A DNA stretch of 64,000 nucleotides from CAWGJF01 sp963715745 (GCA_963715745.1 OY970271.1:1984001-2048000); one strand, 5' to 3'; shown: positions 36,480 to 45,325, counted from the first letter of the stretch. Translations and numbers: made by a program. Notes: generated by a model not told the origin, from the letters alone.

Positions 36480-38789
36480 ATGCGTCTTCAATACCTGATA
36501 CCGGTCTTGGTTTTTTTTCCATTGCTGGTTATTCAAATTACTATTATTCCACTTATATCAATTGAAGGAGTTGTTCCTGATCTTTTGCTAATTGCATTAA
36601 TTTATTTTACCGTTTCGTTTGGACAGATACCCGGAATTATTTACGGAGCATTTTTTGGATTAACATTTGATCTTATAACAGGGAGCTTACTTGGCAGCAC
36701 GATGTTATCATATACAATTGCCGGATTTACTGCTGGTTATTTCTCTGCAGAAACCCGAAGGGAAAAATATTTAAACACTTTCTCATTTACATTGGTTGTA
36801 TTTTTATGTGCAATAGTTGAGTCAATAATATATTCTTTTTTTTCAATTTTAGATTTTAATACAAATATTTTTAAACTCTTTTTTGATAATGCATTATTAC
36901 CAGCAGTTTATACAAGTCTGGTGAGCATTATAGTTTTGATATTCCCTTTAAAAAAGGAATTACTCTTGAAGACTGATAAATTTGCTTCTGTTCGAAGACG
37001 AAGCATAATAAATATAATTGTACTTATCAGTGCCGCTGTTCTGATATTCAGATTGTTTCAAATGCAAATACTTGAGCAGCAATCTTATGAAATAAAAGCT
37101 TCGGATAACAGCATAAAAAACATTGAATTAATTCCTTTAAGAGGAAGATTCCTGGATAGGAATGGTGAAATTGTAGTGAGCAACAAACCGGCATATACAT
37201 TAAGAATCACTCCAATAGATTATGATAAAAGTCTGAATCCGGTTCTCGAGGCGGTTATGGATCTGGGACCCGGTTATATAAATAAATTATTAAAGAAAAA
37301 TAAAATTTATTCAAAGTATTTACCTATACGTGTTAAACGAGATGTCGATTTCAGTGTTATTGCCTGGCTTGAGGAAAATTCGGAACAGCTTCCCGGCGTT
37401 GACTATGTAATTGAAATGCAGCGTGATTATCCTGCAGGAATTTCAGGCTCCCACATGTTTGGATATTCAAAAGAAATATCTCCTACACAGCTCGCTAAAG
37501 AAAATGATTACTATAAACCTGGCGATTATGTCGGACATACAGGAATTGAAAAATATTATGAAAAATATCTTCGCGGAGTTAAAGGAAATAAATTTGTAAT
37601 CGTAAACTCCAAGCGGAAAGTAATTGGAAGATATAAAAACGGCGTTGAGGATATTTCTGCGGGTAAAGGTGATGATCTGATTCTGTCGATAGATGCTGAT
37701 GCACAAAGAACTGCTGAAAAGGAATTCATCGGAAAGAGAGGTGCTCTTGTTGCAATTGAACCAAGGACAGGAGAGATTCTTGCACTGGTAAGTGCACCAG
37801 AATATGACCTGAAAATGTTTTCTTATGTAACACCAAAAGAATTTCTGGATAGTTTATACAACAATCCTGAGAAACCACTTTTTAACAGGGCTACAATGTC
37901 TGTAAAACCTCCGGGTTCAACATTTAAAATAATGGAAGCAGTTGCAGCTCTCGATCTTGGATTAATTAATACTAATACAACTTACTTTTGCAATGGAGGG
38001 TTTACCTATGGGAGATTCTTTAAATGTCACGGAGTTCACGGACATATAAATGTTGTTCATGCAATTGAAAAATCGTGTAATACATTCTTCTATAATTTAA
38101 TATACAAAATTGGACTGGATCAATGGAAAGATTACGCATCAAAATTTGGATTTGGAAAAGACACCAATGTAGATATTGGTGAAGAAGTCCCTGGATTAAT
38201 TCCTGATAACAAATATTATGAAAATATTTACGGCCCTGAATGGCCTAAGAGTATTATGGCAAGTTTAGGTATCGGCCAGGGTGAAGTTGGTGCAACACCC
38301 TTACAGCTTGCACAATATGTAGCTTTAATTGCTAATGATGGAGTAACCTATACTCCACACATTGTCAAAGGATACCGAAAAGAAAATGAAAAGGAAATTA
38401 ACAGGTTCAAATTTGATAAGATAGATTTGGGAATTAAGAAAGAAGTCTTTGATATAGTAAAAGAAGGAATGTTCCTTGTTGTACAGGGTCAGGGTACAGC
38501 AACTCATATCCGGACTGATGAATTCACAATTGCTGGTAAAACAGGAACTGCACAAAATCCTCATGGAAAAGATCATGCATTGTTTATTGCCTATGCTCCT
38601 GCAGATAACCCCCAAATTGCAATAGCCGTAGTGGTTGAAAATGTTGGCTTCGGTGGAACATTTGCTGCACCAATTGCAAAGAAAGTAATGGAAGCATACT
38701 TACTGAATAAAAAACAAATGCCAAAAATTGATGATCAAAAAATTGCAGAAATGAAAATGCAGAAGGAGTTAAAGTCGGTTGAGAATTGA
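36480..38789 (+). CDS. mreD-mrdA: MreD fused in frame to penicillin-binding protein 2 (mreD-mrdA); possibly two genes joined by an indel
   Basis: One open frame of 769 residues. Residues 1 to about 162 are MreD-like with five or six helices (IPVLVFFPLLVIQITIIPLI, then VPDLLLIALIYFTVSFG). From about 163 the sequence is a complete PBP2: membrane anchor at about 178-195, dimerisation domain (LRGRFLDRNGEIVVSNKPA), and transpeptidase domain with the acylated Ser480 in PPGSTFK, the SCN motif (KSCNTFF) and KTGTAQ. Both functions act in rod-cell wall elongation. At the joint lies a run of six A (36950-36955); with five A, MreD would stop at a TGA overlapping a TTG (36966) that has an AAGGA ribosome binding site. 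So a homopolymer indel may have created the fusion. Confidence 0.9.
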   Translation: MRLQYLIPVLVFFPLLVIQITIIPLISIEGVVPDLLLIALIYFTVSFGQIPGIIYGAFFGLTFDLITGSLLGSTMLSYTIAGFTAGYFSAETRREKYLNTFSFTLVVFLCAIVESIIYSFFSILDFNTNIFKLFFDNALLPAVYTSLVSIIVLIFPLKKELLLKTDKFASVRRRSIINIIVLISAAVLIFRLFQMQILEQQSYEIKASDNSIKNIELIPLRGRFLDRNGEIVVSNKPAYTLRITPIDYDKSLNPVLEAVMDLGPGYINKLLKKNKIYSKYLPIRVKRDVDFSVIAWLEENSEQLPGVDYVIEMQRDYPAGISGSHMFGYSKEISPTQLAKENDYYKPGDYVGHTGIEKYYEKYLRGVKGNKFVIVNSKRKVIGRYKNGVEDISAGKGDDLILSIDADAQRTAEKEFIGKRGALVAIEPRTGEILALVSAPEYDLKMFSYVTPKEFLDSLYNNPEKPLFNRATMSVKPPGSTFKIMEAVAALDLGLINTNTTYFCNGGFTYGRFFKCHGVHGHINVVHAIEKSCNTFFYNLIYKIGLDQWKDYASKFGFGKDTNVDIGEEVPGLIPDNKYYENIYGPEWPKSIMASLGIGQGEVGATPLQLAQYVALIANDGVTYTPHIVKGYRKENEKEINRFKFDKIDLGIKKEVFDIVKEGMFLVVQGQGTATHIRTDEFTIAGKTGTAQNPHGKDHALFIAYAPADNPQIAIAVVVENVGFGGTFAAPIAKKVMEAYLLNKKQMPKIDDQKIAEMKMQKELKSVEN

Positions 38790-39468
38790 TTACAATCTAA
38801 AAGATAAATTTGATTTTGGTTTGCTGTTTCCTGCATTAGCATTGTTCCTGATTGGTCTCGCTGCTATTTACAGTTCAACGGCTAATAACCCTGCTGCTTC
38901 AGGAAATTTTGAAAGGCAGGTTATCTGGGGTGTTATTTCCCTGATAGTATTTTTTATAACTTATTCAGTTCCTACAAATATTTTCAAAACGGCTGTATTA
39001 CCATCTTACATTTTTACAACTATTCTTTTAATTGTTGTTGTTGCAATAGGAAGACAAATTTCAGGATCAAAAAGCTGGATTACATTTGGAGTACTGGGTT
39101 TTCAACCTTCAGAGATTGCAAAGGTTTCAACAATTTTCGCACTTGCTGCATTCCTAAGCCGGAACAATTCAGACATAGATTCATTTAAAGATATATTTTT
39201 TGCAATACTGATAGGCTTGTTACCTGTTGCACTAATACTATTGCAACCTGATCTTGGAACTGCACTTGTGTTTATTGGCTTACTTCTGGCAGTTATTTTT
39301 TGGAAAGGTATTTCTACCTTTTCACTCTTTATGGTTTTATCTCCGGCAATTGTTGCAATTGCATCGTTGTTTGGGTTTTATTATTTCCTGTTTGCTCTTG
39401 CTGCAATAGTGATTACTCTTTTCTTCTTTAAAAAGATTTGTTTTTCAGTGGTTCTATTTTTGCATTAA
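38779..39468 (+). CDS. rodA: Rod shape-determining protein RodA, N-terminal fragment (frameshifted)
   Basis: The first 229 residues of the SEDS glycosyltransferase RodA, partner of PBP2. It shows LFLIGLAAIYSSTANNP, IGRQISGSKSWITFGVLGFQ and PSEIAKVSTIFALAAFL, then LQPDLGTALVFIGL. The frame ends 30 bases after the real sequence continues in another frame. Adding one base in the T-run after 39435 (AAG ATT TTG TTT) links it to the next fragment. The start overlaps the end of the PBP2 frame by 11 bases. Confidence 0.88.
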   Translation: MRIDYNLKDKFDFGLLFPALALFLIGLAAIYSSTANNPAASGNFERQVIWGVISLIVFFITYSVPTNIFKTAVLPSYIFTTILLIVVVAIGRQISGSKSWITFGVLGFQPSEIAKVSTIFALAAFLSRNNSDIDSFKDIFFAILIGLLPVALILLQPDLGTALVFIGLLLAVIFWKGISTFSLFMVLSPAIVAIASLFGFYYFLFALAAIVITLFFFKKICFSVVLFLH

Positions 39469-39779
39469 ATCTTGCCAGCGGATTTTTCACAGATTATGTT
39501 TACAAAGCGTTAAGTCCACATCAACAAAAAAGAATTCTCGCTTTTGTAGATCCAACTTCCGATCCATTAGGTTCCGGATATAATTCTATCCAGGCTAAAA
39601 TTGCAATCGGTTCTGGCGGATTATTTGGTAAAGGTTTTTTAGGCGGCAATCAAACTCAGCTTCAGTTTATTCCTGAACAATGGACTGACTTTATTTACTG
39701 CGTAATAGGAGAAGAATTTGGTTTTGTTGGTAGCGTAATCGCTCTGGTTTTATTCATTTATCTTTTTTTAAAAGTTTAA
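39438..39779 (+). CDS. rodA: RodA, middle fragment (frameshifted)
   Basis: A 113-residue frame carrying the central part of RodA: the extracellular loop YKALSPHQQKRILAFVDPTS, DPLGSGYNSIQAKIAIGSGG, GFLGGNQTQLQFIPEQWTDF and the catalytic-region FIYCVIGEEFGFVG. The first residues FSGSIFALNLASG are internal in intact RodA, so its apparent TTG start is not a real start. It ends at TAA 39777-39779, caused by a second apparent one-base loss in a TTT/AAAA run. Confidence 0.88.
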   Translation: MFFSGSIFALNLASGFFTDYVYKALSPHQQKRILAFVDPTSDPLGSGYNSIQAKIAIGSGGLFGKGFLGGNQTQLQFIPEQWTDFIYCVIGEEFGFVGSVIALVLFIYLFLKV

Positions 39780-39781
39780 AA

Positions 39782-40006
39782 TTAGCTCACAATACAAAAG
39801 ATGAATTTCTAAGCCTTGTTTCGATAGGAATTCTATCAGTCTTCTTTATTCATTTTATAGTAAACCTTGGAATGGTTGTAGGAATAATGCCTGTAATTGG
39901 AATACCACTTCCGTTTGTAAGCTACGGTGGAAGTTCTTTATTGGTAAATATGTTTATGCTTGGAGTGTTGGCTAACATTTACCGTACAAGGAAAAATTAC
40001 ACATAA
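39782..40006 (+). CDS. rodA: RodA, C-terminal fragment (frameshifted, no start codon)
   Basis: A third frame continues RodA with LAHNTKDEFLSLVSIGILSV, VNLGMVVGIMPVIGIPLPFV and SYGGSSLLVNMFMLGVLANI, the conserved end of SEDS proteins, and stops at 40004-40006. It has no plausible start of its own. Inserting one T at about 39775-39777 joins it to the middle fragment as ...FLKVLKLAHN. The three pieces together give about 409 residues, a normal RodA. Either the gene is inactive or, more likely, the sequence carries two base-call errors. Confidence 0.85.
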   Translation, partial: LAHNTKDEFLSLVSIGILSVFFIHFIVNLGMVVGIMPVIGIPLPFVSYGGSSLLVNMFMLGVLANIYRTRKNYT

Positions 40007-40008
40007 TT

Positions 40009-40824
40009 ATGAATGCCATAGAAAAATTAGAAAATAAAATCAACAGTAATCTTCATATCTGTGTAGGACTTGATACAGATAAAGATAAAATTCCTGATCA
40101 TCTTAAAAAATTGAAAGATGGAGAATATCATTTTAACAAAGAAATTATTGAAGCAACTAAAGATGCAGCAGCTGCATTTAAAATTAATTTTGCATTTTAT
40201 GAAAAAAACGGTGTTAATGGAATAAGAACTCTGGAAAAAACTTTAGCATTAATACCATCAGATGTACTTACAATTGCTGATGCGAAAAGAGGAGATATTG
40301 GAAATACTTCCCTGATGTATGCTAAATCAATTTTTGATTATTATAATTTTGATTCCATCACAATTAATCCATACATGGGAACCGATTCAGTTGAGCCATT
40401 TTTGAATTACCAGGACAAGCTAATTTTTATTCTTGCATTAACCTCCAATAGAGGAGCGAACGATTTTCAAAAAGAAAAACTCACTGATGGTTCTTTTCTT
40501 TTCCAGAAAGTTATTTCAAAAGTTCACTTGTGGAACAAATCACAAAATTGCGGAATTGTTTTTGGTGCTACAAATGATTCTGAACTTAAGGAGAATTTGG
40601 ATTTGATAGGCAATTTGCCTGTTTTATTACCTGGAATTGGAACTCAAGGCGGAGATTTAAATAACGTTGTCCAATTATTTAAATCAAAAATGAATAATAA
40701 ATTTTTAATCAATGTTAGTCGTGGAATTTTGTATAAATCAAATGAGAATAATTTTGCAGCAATAGCAAGAGAAGAATTAATAAATTATAATTCAGTGATC
40801 TCAAAATATTTGTTGGAGGCTTAG
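40009..40824 (+). CDS. pyrF: Orotidine-5'-phosphate decarboxylase, type 2
   Basis: A 271-residue enzyme for the last step of UMP synthesis. It has HICVGLDTDKDKIP at the start and the catalytic DAKRGDIGNTS (Lys and Asp) that marks the family, with the long-form (type 2, PyrF/URA3-like) organisation including ILALTSNRGANDFQ and VLLPGIGTQGGDL, then LINVSRGILY. The ATG is 3 bases after the rodA stop, so it is in the same transcript as the shape genes. Confidence 0.95.
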   Translation: MNAIEKLENKINSNLHICVGLDTDKDKIPDHLKKLKDGEYHFNKEIIEATKDAAAAFKINFAFYEKNGVNGIRTLEKTLALIPSDVLTIADAKRGDIGNTSLMYAKSIFDYYNFDSITINPYMGTDSVEPFLNYQDKLIFILALTSNRGANDFQKEKLTDGSFLFQKVISKVHLWNKSQNCGIVFGATNDSELKENLDLIGNLPVLLPGIGTQGGDLNNVVQLFKSKMNNKFLINVSRGILYKSNENNFAAIAREELINYNSVISKYLLEA

Positions 40825-40828
40825 CAAA

Positions 40829-40952
40829 ATGCATCCGGTTAATAAAATTAGGATATATTTAGTATTTACAAAAAGGAGATAATGTATTTATATTTATCAT
40901 CAGGCTTAATTGGATTCTGTTTTTGGAGGAGATGAAAAGAATTATTTATTGA
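40829..40952 (+). other. Chain of three tiny overlapping open frames between pyrF and the next gene
   Basis: Three short ATG frames follow each other: 40829-40882 (17 codons), 40882-40935 (17 codons) and 40932-40952 (6 codons). They overlap as TAATG and ATGA. Each ATG is preceded by GGAGG or AGGAG, though the spacing for the second and third is very short. No homology is recognised. They may be chance, leader peptides, or remnants. Confidence 0.25.
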
Positions 40953-40968
40953 AAAATTCAGCACTGAT

Positions 40969-42438
40969 ATGAAAATTCATGAAAAGTTCCTATATGAAAT
41001 TTGGAAAGAAAAAAACTTCAGCACAGACCTACTAACTTATGACTCAGAAAAAATAGAAATAATTGACTCAGGAACAGAAAATAAAGACTTAACTGGGCCA
41101 GATTTTCTTAATGCCAGGGTAAAAATTGGTAATATTACTTACCAGGGTGATATTGAAATTGATAGTTGGCATTCAGACTGGAAGTCTCACGGACATTTCC
41201 TCAATAAAAACTACAATAAATTAATCCTTCACATAGTTCTTTCAAAAGACCGTTTTCAACCTTTTGTTTATACCAGGGACGGTAGAAAAGTGCCTTCAAT
41301 TTGTCTTACAGATTTTACAAGAGAAAGTTTTAATGAATTAATAAAGGAGGCAATTTATAAGGAAAGAAAGAGCAGGATGTTTGATATGCCCTGTACTGGT
41401 TTAAATGATGTGGTAAGTGAAGATGACAAATTGAAATTTTTGTTTGAACTGGGCACAGATAGATTTAAAAAGAAATCATCAAAACTTTTTAGCAGACTTA
41501 AAGAAATACTATATCTGCGAAATATGCACGTAAGAGAGCCTGTTGTTAAGTATGATTTTGGGGAAGAATTCAAAAATCTAAAATATTCAGCAAAAGATTT
41601 TTCTACTCCTGTTATTTGGCAGCAATTAATTTATGAGTTGTTTTTTGAAGCACTTGGATATTCAAAAAATAAAGATATTATGTTAAAACTTGCTAAAGCT
41701 GTTAACATAGAATTTTTATCAAAATTTGTTGATGAGGCAGAATTTAGTAAAGTAATTGAAAGTGCTCTGTTTAACGTAAGTGGTTTGATTTCTGATGTAT
41801 CAAAGTTCCCGGATGAGGAAACATCAGCATATGTAAGATCTCTGATTGAAAAATGGAATAAAATAAAAACGAACTATGATGGAATAACATTTGAAAAGGA
41901 GCAATGGCATTTCTTTAAACTCAGACCACAAAATTTTCCTACTCTTAGAATTGCTGGTGGAGCCAGACTTGCTGAAAAAATTATTAAGGGACCCATGATT
42001 GCCAAATTTATTGATTTATTTGAAAATGAAAACAGGTTTAACAAGCTGACTGCTGAATTAAGGAATTTAATCATTGTTGAGGCAGATGGATTCTGGAAAA
42101 ATCATTTTGTACTTGATAAATCATCAAAAGAAGAATTGAAATATTTCATCGGTTTATCAAGAGCAGACGAAATTATTATTAATGTGATTCTGCCGGTAAT
42201 GATGCTTTATTTTGAAATATTCCAGAATGATGAATCTGCGCGAAGAGCAAAAAAACTATATATTCAATATTCTCAGAAAAGTTCGAATAGGTTAGTTAAC
42301 CAGGTAGGCAAAACTTTAAACGTAAAAGAACATATAAATAAAAGTGTTTATTACCAGGGTGCGATTGAAATTTTCAGGAATTTTTGTGTAAAGGACAGAT
42401 GTCTGGAATGTAATATAGGTAAGAAAGTTTTCGAATAA
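40969..42438 (+). CDS. DUF2851 family protein
   Basis: A 489-residue cytoplasmic protein with no signal peptide or membrane helix. It matches my recollection of the DUF2851 family of Bacteroidota: it starts EKFLYEIWKEKNFSTDLLTY, has DFLNARVKIGNITYQGDIEI with the aspartate of a restriction-like core, then HSDWKSHGHFLNKNYNKLIL, and ends with RNFCVKDRCLECNIGKKVF, containing two cysteines close to the end. Function unknown; the 'GDIEI...W' pattern is reminiscent of a nuclease fold but is not diagnostic. Confidence 0.8.
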   Translation: MKIHEKFLYEIWKEKNFSTDLLTYDSEKIEIIDSGTENKDLTGPDFLNARVKIGNITYQGDIEIDSWHSDWKSHGHFLNKNYNKLILHIVLSKDRFQPFVYTRDGRKVPSICLTDFTRESFNELIKEAIYKERKSRMFDMPCTGLNDVVSEDDKLKFLFELGTDRFKKKSSKLFSRLKEILYLRNMHVREPVVKYDFGEEFKNLKYSAKDFSTPVIWQQLIYELFFEALGYSKNKDIMLKLAKAVNIEFLSKFVDEAEFSKVIESALFNVSGLISDVSKFPDEETSAYVRSLIEKWNKIKTNYDGITFEKEQWHFFKLRPQNFPTLRIAGGARLAEKIIKGPMIAKFIDLFENENRFNKLTAELRNLIIVEADGFWKNHFVLDKSSKEELKYFIGLSRADEIIINVILPVMMLYFEIFQNDESARRAKKLYIQYSQKSSNRLVNQVGKTLNVKEHINKSVYYQGAIEIFRNFCVKDRCLECNIGKKVFE

Positions 42439-42444
42439 ATAAAA

Positions 42445-43032
42445 TCAATTGTCGCTTGATAGCCTTTTAATATCATCTCTAATTTTTGCTGCTCTTTCAT
42501 ATTCTTCACCATCAATAGCTTCCCTTAGTTTATTCTGTAATGCAGCTAGCTTTGCATCTTTTGATAAAGGTTTTTTTGAAGATTCTTTTTCCGGAGGGAT
42601 TATAGTTTCTGATTCTGTTTCTTCAGAAGGTATGAATGCTGCTGCCTGTAAAACTGATTCTGCCACATAAATTGGCGCCTGGGCTCTTACAGCCAGCGCA
42701 ATTGCATCACTTGGTCTGGCATCTATTTCCTGTGAAAGAGCAGCAACCTCCAGAATTATTTTTGCATAGAAAGTGTTTTCTCTTAATTCATCAACTATTA
42801 CTTCAACTACGCTTGCCCCAAGATTATCCGTAATCTGTTTTAATAAATCGTGCGTTAAAGGTCTTGGAGGTTTTATTCCCTCAATTTCTAATGCGATTGC
42901 CTGTGCTTCAAAAGCACCAATAATTATTGGAAGTCTTCTGTTTCCATCTATTTCTTTTAAAAGAATAGCATAAGCACCTCCCGTAGAAGGACTTGATGAC
43001 AAACCTAATATTTCACACTGAACTTTTTGCAA
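42445..43032 (-). CDS. Bifunctional nuclease family protein (DUF151/Bfn) with C-terminal UVR motif
   Basis: A 195-residue protein. The Bfn domain (about 1-140) carries LPIIIGAFEAQAIALEIEG, RPLTHDLLKQITDNLGASV and IDARPSDAIALAVRAQAPIY. A UvrB/UvrC-type motif is at the end (about 160-192, LQNKLREAIDGEEYERAAKI). The combination is typical of Bacteroidota and Chlorobi. The name comes from plant Bfn proteins; enzyme activity here is unproven. It ends 7 bases from the convergent DUF2851 gene. Confidence 0.92.
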   Translation of the reverse strand: MQKVQCEILGLSSSPSTGGAYAILLKEIDGNRRLPIIIGAFEAQAIALEIEGIKPPRPLTHDLLKQITDNLGASVVEVIVDELRENTFYAKIILEVAALSQEIDARPSDAIALAVRAQAPIYVAESVLQAAAFIPSEETESETIIPPEKESSKKPLSKDAKLAALQNKLREAIDGEEYERAAKIRDDIKRLSSDN

Positions 43033-43047
43033 AATTTAACTCCGTAT

Positions 43048-44013
43048 TCACTTAATTTTTTTTATTTCATCAATTAGTGTTGGAATTATTTCAAATGTGT
43101 CTCCGGCAATTCCATAATCTGCTATTTTAAAAATTGGGGCATCCTTGTCTTTATTTATCGCTACAATATATTTTGAAGAAGACATTCCTGCAAGATGCTG
43201 AATAGCACCTGAAATTCCACAAGCTACATATAGGGAAGGAGAGACAGTTTTACCAGTCTGACCAACCTGTTCCTGGTGAGGCCGCCAACCTGCATCTACA
43301 ACAGCACGGGAAGCACCAACAGCAGCTCCAAGTACATCAGCTAACTCTTCAATAAGGTGAAAATGTTCAGCTCCCTTCATTCCTCTTCCGCCAGAAACAA
43401 TAATATCGGCTTCAGCAACATCAAGCTTACCTTCAGATTTTTTAATTTCCACAACTCTGGTCGAAAGGTCAGGTGAAGTAACCTCCTTTAATTCTATACT
43501 TGCTTCAGTATTATCGGATGGTTCAGCTTTAAAAACATTTGGTCTGATTGTAAACACTTTTTTTGCTGATTTTAATTTTACATCGATTAAAGCTTTACCA
43601 GCATAAACCGGTCTGGTTGCCACTACATCTCCCGATGAAGAATCTAATTTTACACAATCTACAATTAATCCAGCATTTAATTTTGTACTAACTCTAGGGG
43701 CAAGATCTTTTCCAAGTGCTGTATTTGCAAAAATTAAATAATCAGAATCAGTTTCAGTTGCATAATCAGCAATTATTTTTGTATATGCGCTGGGTGAGTA
43801 ATTCAGAAGATCATTATTCTTAAAATGAATGACTTTACTAATTCCGTATTTCCCAATTTCACTCAGATTTGTAACTTCGGATCCAACTACAACAGCTTCA
43901 GATTCAAGATTTAATTCTTTTGCTAGTTTGGCTGCTGTTGCCGCAGTTTCAAAAGCAGATCTTTTTAATAATTTATCTCTTTGTTCAAGTATTGCTAAAA
44001 TTTTATTTGCCAT
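43048..44013 (-). CDS. etfA: Electron transfer flavoprotein subunit alpha
   Basis: A 321-residue FAD-binding subunit of ETF, which passes electrons from acyl-CoA and related dehydrogenases to the quinone pool. The signature is the FAD-binding domain: GRGMKGAEHFHLIEELADVL, GASRAVVDAGWRPHQEQVGQ and SPSLYVACGISGAIQHLAGM with the terminal YIVAINKDKDAPIFKIADYG. It follows etfB with an 11-base gap. The spacing to bfn suggests all three lie on one leftward unit. Confidence 0.96.
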   Translation of the reverse strand: MANKILAILEQRDKLLKRSAFETAATAAKLAKELNLESEAVVVGSEVTNLSEIGKYGISKVIHFKNNDLLNYSPSAYTKIIADYATETDSDYLIFANTALGKDLAPRVSTKLNAGLIVDCVKLDSSSGDVVATRPVYAGKALIDVKLKSAKKVFTIRPNVFKAEPSDNTEASIELKEVTSPDLSTRVVEIKKSEGKLDVAEADIIVSGGRGMKGAEHFHLIEELADVLGAAVGASRAVVDAGWRPHQEQVGQTGKTVSPSLYVACGISGAIQHLAGMSSSKYIVAINKDKDAPIFKIADYGIAGDTFEIIPTLIDEIKKIK

Positions 44014-44024
44014 TATTTTTTCCT

Positions 44025-44777
44025 TTAAATTACTTTTGCTTCTTCTCTTAACAATCTTACTAATTCAGGAACAGCTGAAGCATCAGTACCTAAAATTCTA
44101 CCTGGTTGTTTCGGAGCCGGAAGATGCATTTTTAGTGTTTCAATATTATTTTCAAAAGCTGCAGCTGGTTTTTCCTCTATTGTTTTTTTCTTTGCTGCCA
44201 TAATTCCTTTTAATGAAGCATATCTTGGTTCATTTAATCCTTTTTGACATGTGATAATTGCTGGTAATTGAGATTCAACTAATTCTTTACCACCTTCAAT
44301 TTCTCTTTCGGCAGAAATTTTATTTCCATCCAAATCAAATTTTACAACAACAGTTATGCAATTATAATCAATCAATTGCGCAGTTATTTGTCCTGTTGTG
44401 GAATTATCATAATCAACTGATTGCTTTCCGAAAAAAACAAGTTCAGCTCCAATAGATTTTATTTCATCAGCTAAAGCTTTTGCAATTCCAAATGAATCTC
44501 TTTGATTATCATCTTTTAACAGAACTCCTTTATCAACGCCCATCGCAAGAGCTTTTCGAATAGTTTCAGTATTTACTGAGGCACCAACACTTATAACAGT
44601 TACTTCACTATCACCACCTAATTTTTCTTTGGTTTTTAGAGCTTCTTCAACTGCAAATTCGTCATATGGGTTAATAATGTATGTAACACCAGCAGGATCA
44701 ATTGTTTTTCCATCCTGGCTTACTTTTACTTTTGTAGCAGTGTCCGGCACGTGACTAACGCATACTGCTATTTTCAT
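44025..44777 (-). CDS. etfB: Electron transfer flavoprotein subunit beta
   Basis: A 250-residue AMP-binding partner of EtfA. It has the N-terminal IAVCVSHVPDTATKVKV, INPYDEFAVEEALKTKEKLG, the LFFGKQSVDYDNSTTGQITA signature and the tail RYASLKGIMAAKKKTI. The spacing SD (AGGAAAA type) is modest. A promoter-like element is upstream on the minus strand. Classical non-bifurcating ETF sequence pattern is likely but not tested. Confidence 0.96.
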   Translation of the reverse strand: MKIAVCVSHVPDTATKVKVSQDGKTIDPAGVTYIINPYDEFAVEEALKTKEKLGGDSEVTVISVGASVNTETIRKALAMGVDKGVLLKDDNQRDSFGIAKALADEIKSIGAELVFFGKQSVDYDNSTTGQITAQLIDYNCITVVVKFDLDGNKISAEREIEGGKELVESQLPAIITCQKGLNEPRYASLKGIMAAKKKTIEEKPAAAFENNIETLKMHLPAPKQPGRILGTDASAVPELVRLLREEAKVI

Positions 44778-44809
44778 TTTTCCTCCGTTTAATTGCCTTA
44801 TTTAGTTAA

Positions 44810-44841
44810 CAAAATATAAAGACACACCCCTATAAAATCAA
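44810..44841 (-). promoter_or_regulatory. Possible promoter of etfBA (minus strand)
   Basis: On the minus strand TTG (44841-44839) is followed after 20 bases by TATATTTTG (44818-44810), close to TAnnTTTG with one extra base. It lies about 33 bases upstream of the etfB start. The extra base makes this uncertain. Confidence 0.4.
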
Positions 44842-44863
44842 TTCAAACATATTTAATAAAATA

Positions 44864-44894
44864 TTGACTTTTAAGAATTAATTTCTTTTAATAT
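44864..44894 (+). promoter_or_regulatory. Possible promoter of clpS
   Basis: TTGACT at 44864-44869 and TAATAT at 44889-44894, 19 bases apart, 27 bases upstream of the clpS ATG. It is divergent from etfB. The match is modest. Confidence 0.35.
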
Positions 44895-44921
44895 TCAAAA
44901 GTAATTGATTATTTTTTCAAT

Positions 44922-45212
44922 ATGGAACTTCAAACAGAAAAATCCCCGTCAGTTGAAATTTTTGAAGACGAAAATGTTGATATAGGTCTGGAAAGCCGTG
45001 TTGTTTTATTCAATGATGACTGGCACACATTTGAAGAAGTTATAACTCAGTTGATTAAAGCCACAAAATGTTCCTTTGATGAAGCTCGTGAAAAAACTTT
45101 TGAAGTTCATACTAACGGTAAATCGGTAGTATTCGGCGGTCCATTGAATGATTGCTTAAAAGTCTCATCTGTACTTGAAGAAATAGCATTGCATACCCAG
45201 GTTGAAACCTGA
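44922..45212 (+). CDS. clpS: ATP-dependent Clp protease adaptor ClpS
   Basis: A 96-residue adaptor that delivers N-degron substrates to ClpAP. The core fold is visible: SRVVLFNDDWHTFEEVITQL (with the 'NDD-xT' substrate-pocket motif), ATKCSFDEAREKTFEVHTNG and GGPLNDCLKVSSVLEEIALH. The family's usual His in the pocket loop is replaced or shifted, but the overall match is good. It stands alone, with no clpA next to it. Confidence 0.9.
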   Translation: MELQTEKSPSVEIFEDENVDIGLESRVVLFNDDWHTFEEVITQLIKATKCSFDEAREKTFEVHTNGKSVVFGGPLNDCLKVSSVLEEIALHTQVET

Positions 45213-45248
45213 AATTAATTTAACATTTACTTGTCCCACACAATAGTT

Positions 45249-45279
45249 TTGATAGTGCTTCATCTTATCTCTATATTTC
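45249..45279 (+). promoter_or_regulatory. Bacteroidota-type promoter of pepD
   Basis: TTG at 45249-45251, 20 bases, then TATATTTC at 45272-45279, a 7/8 match to TAnnTTTG. It lies 46 bases before the pepD ATG, which has an AAGGAG ribosome binding site. Confidence 0.5.
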
Positions 45280-45325
45280 ATTTTTACATTTCAATTTTAT
45301 GAGCATTAACTAAGGAGAAATTAAA

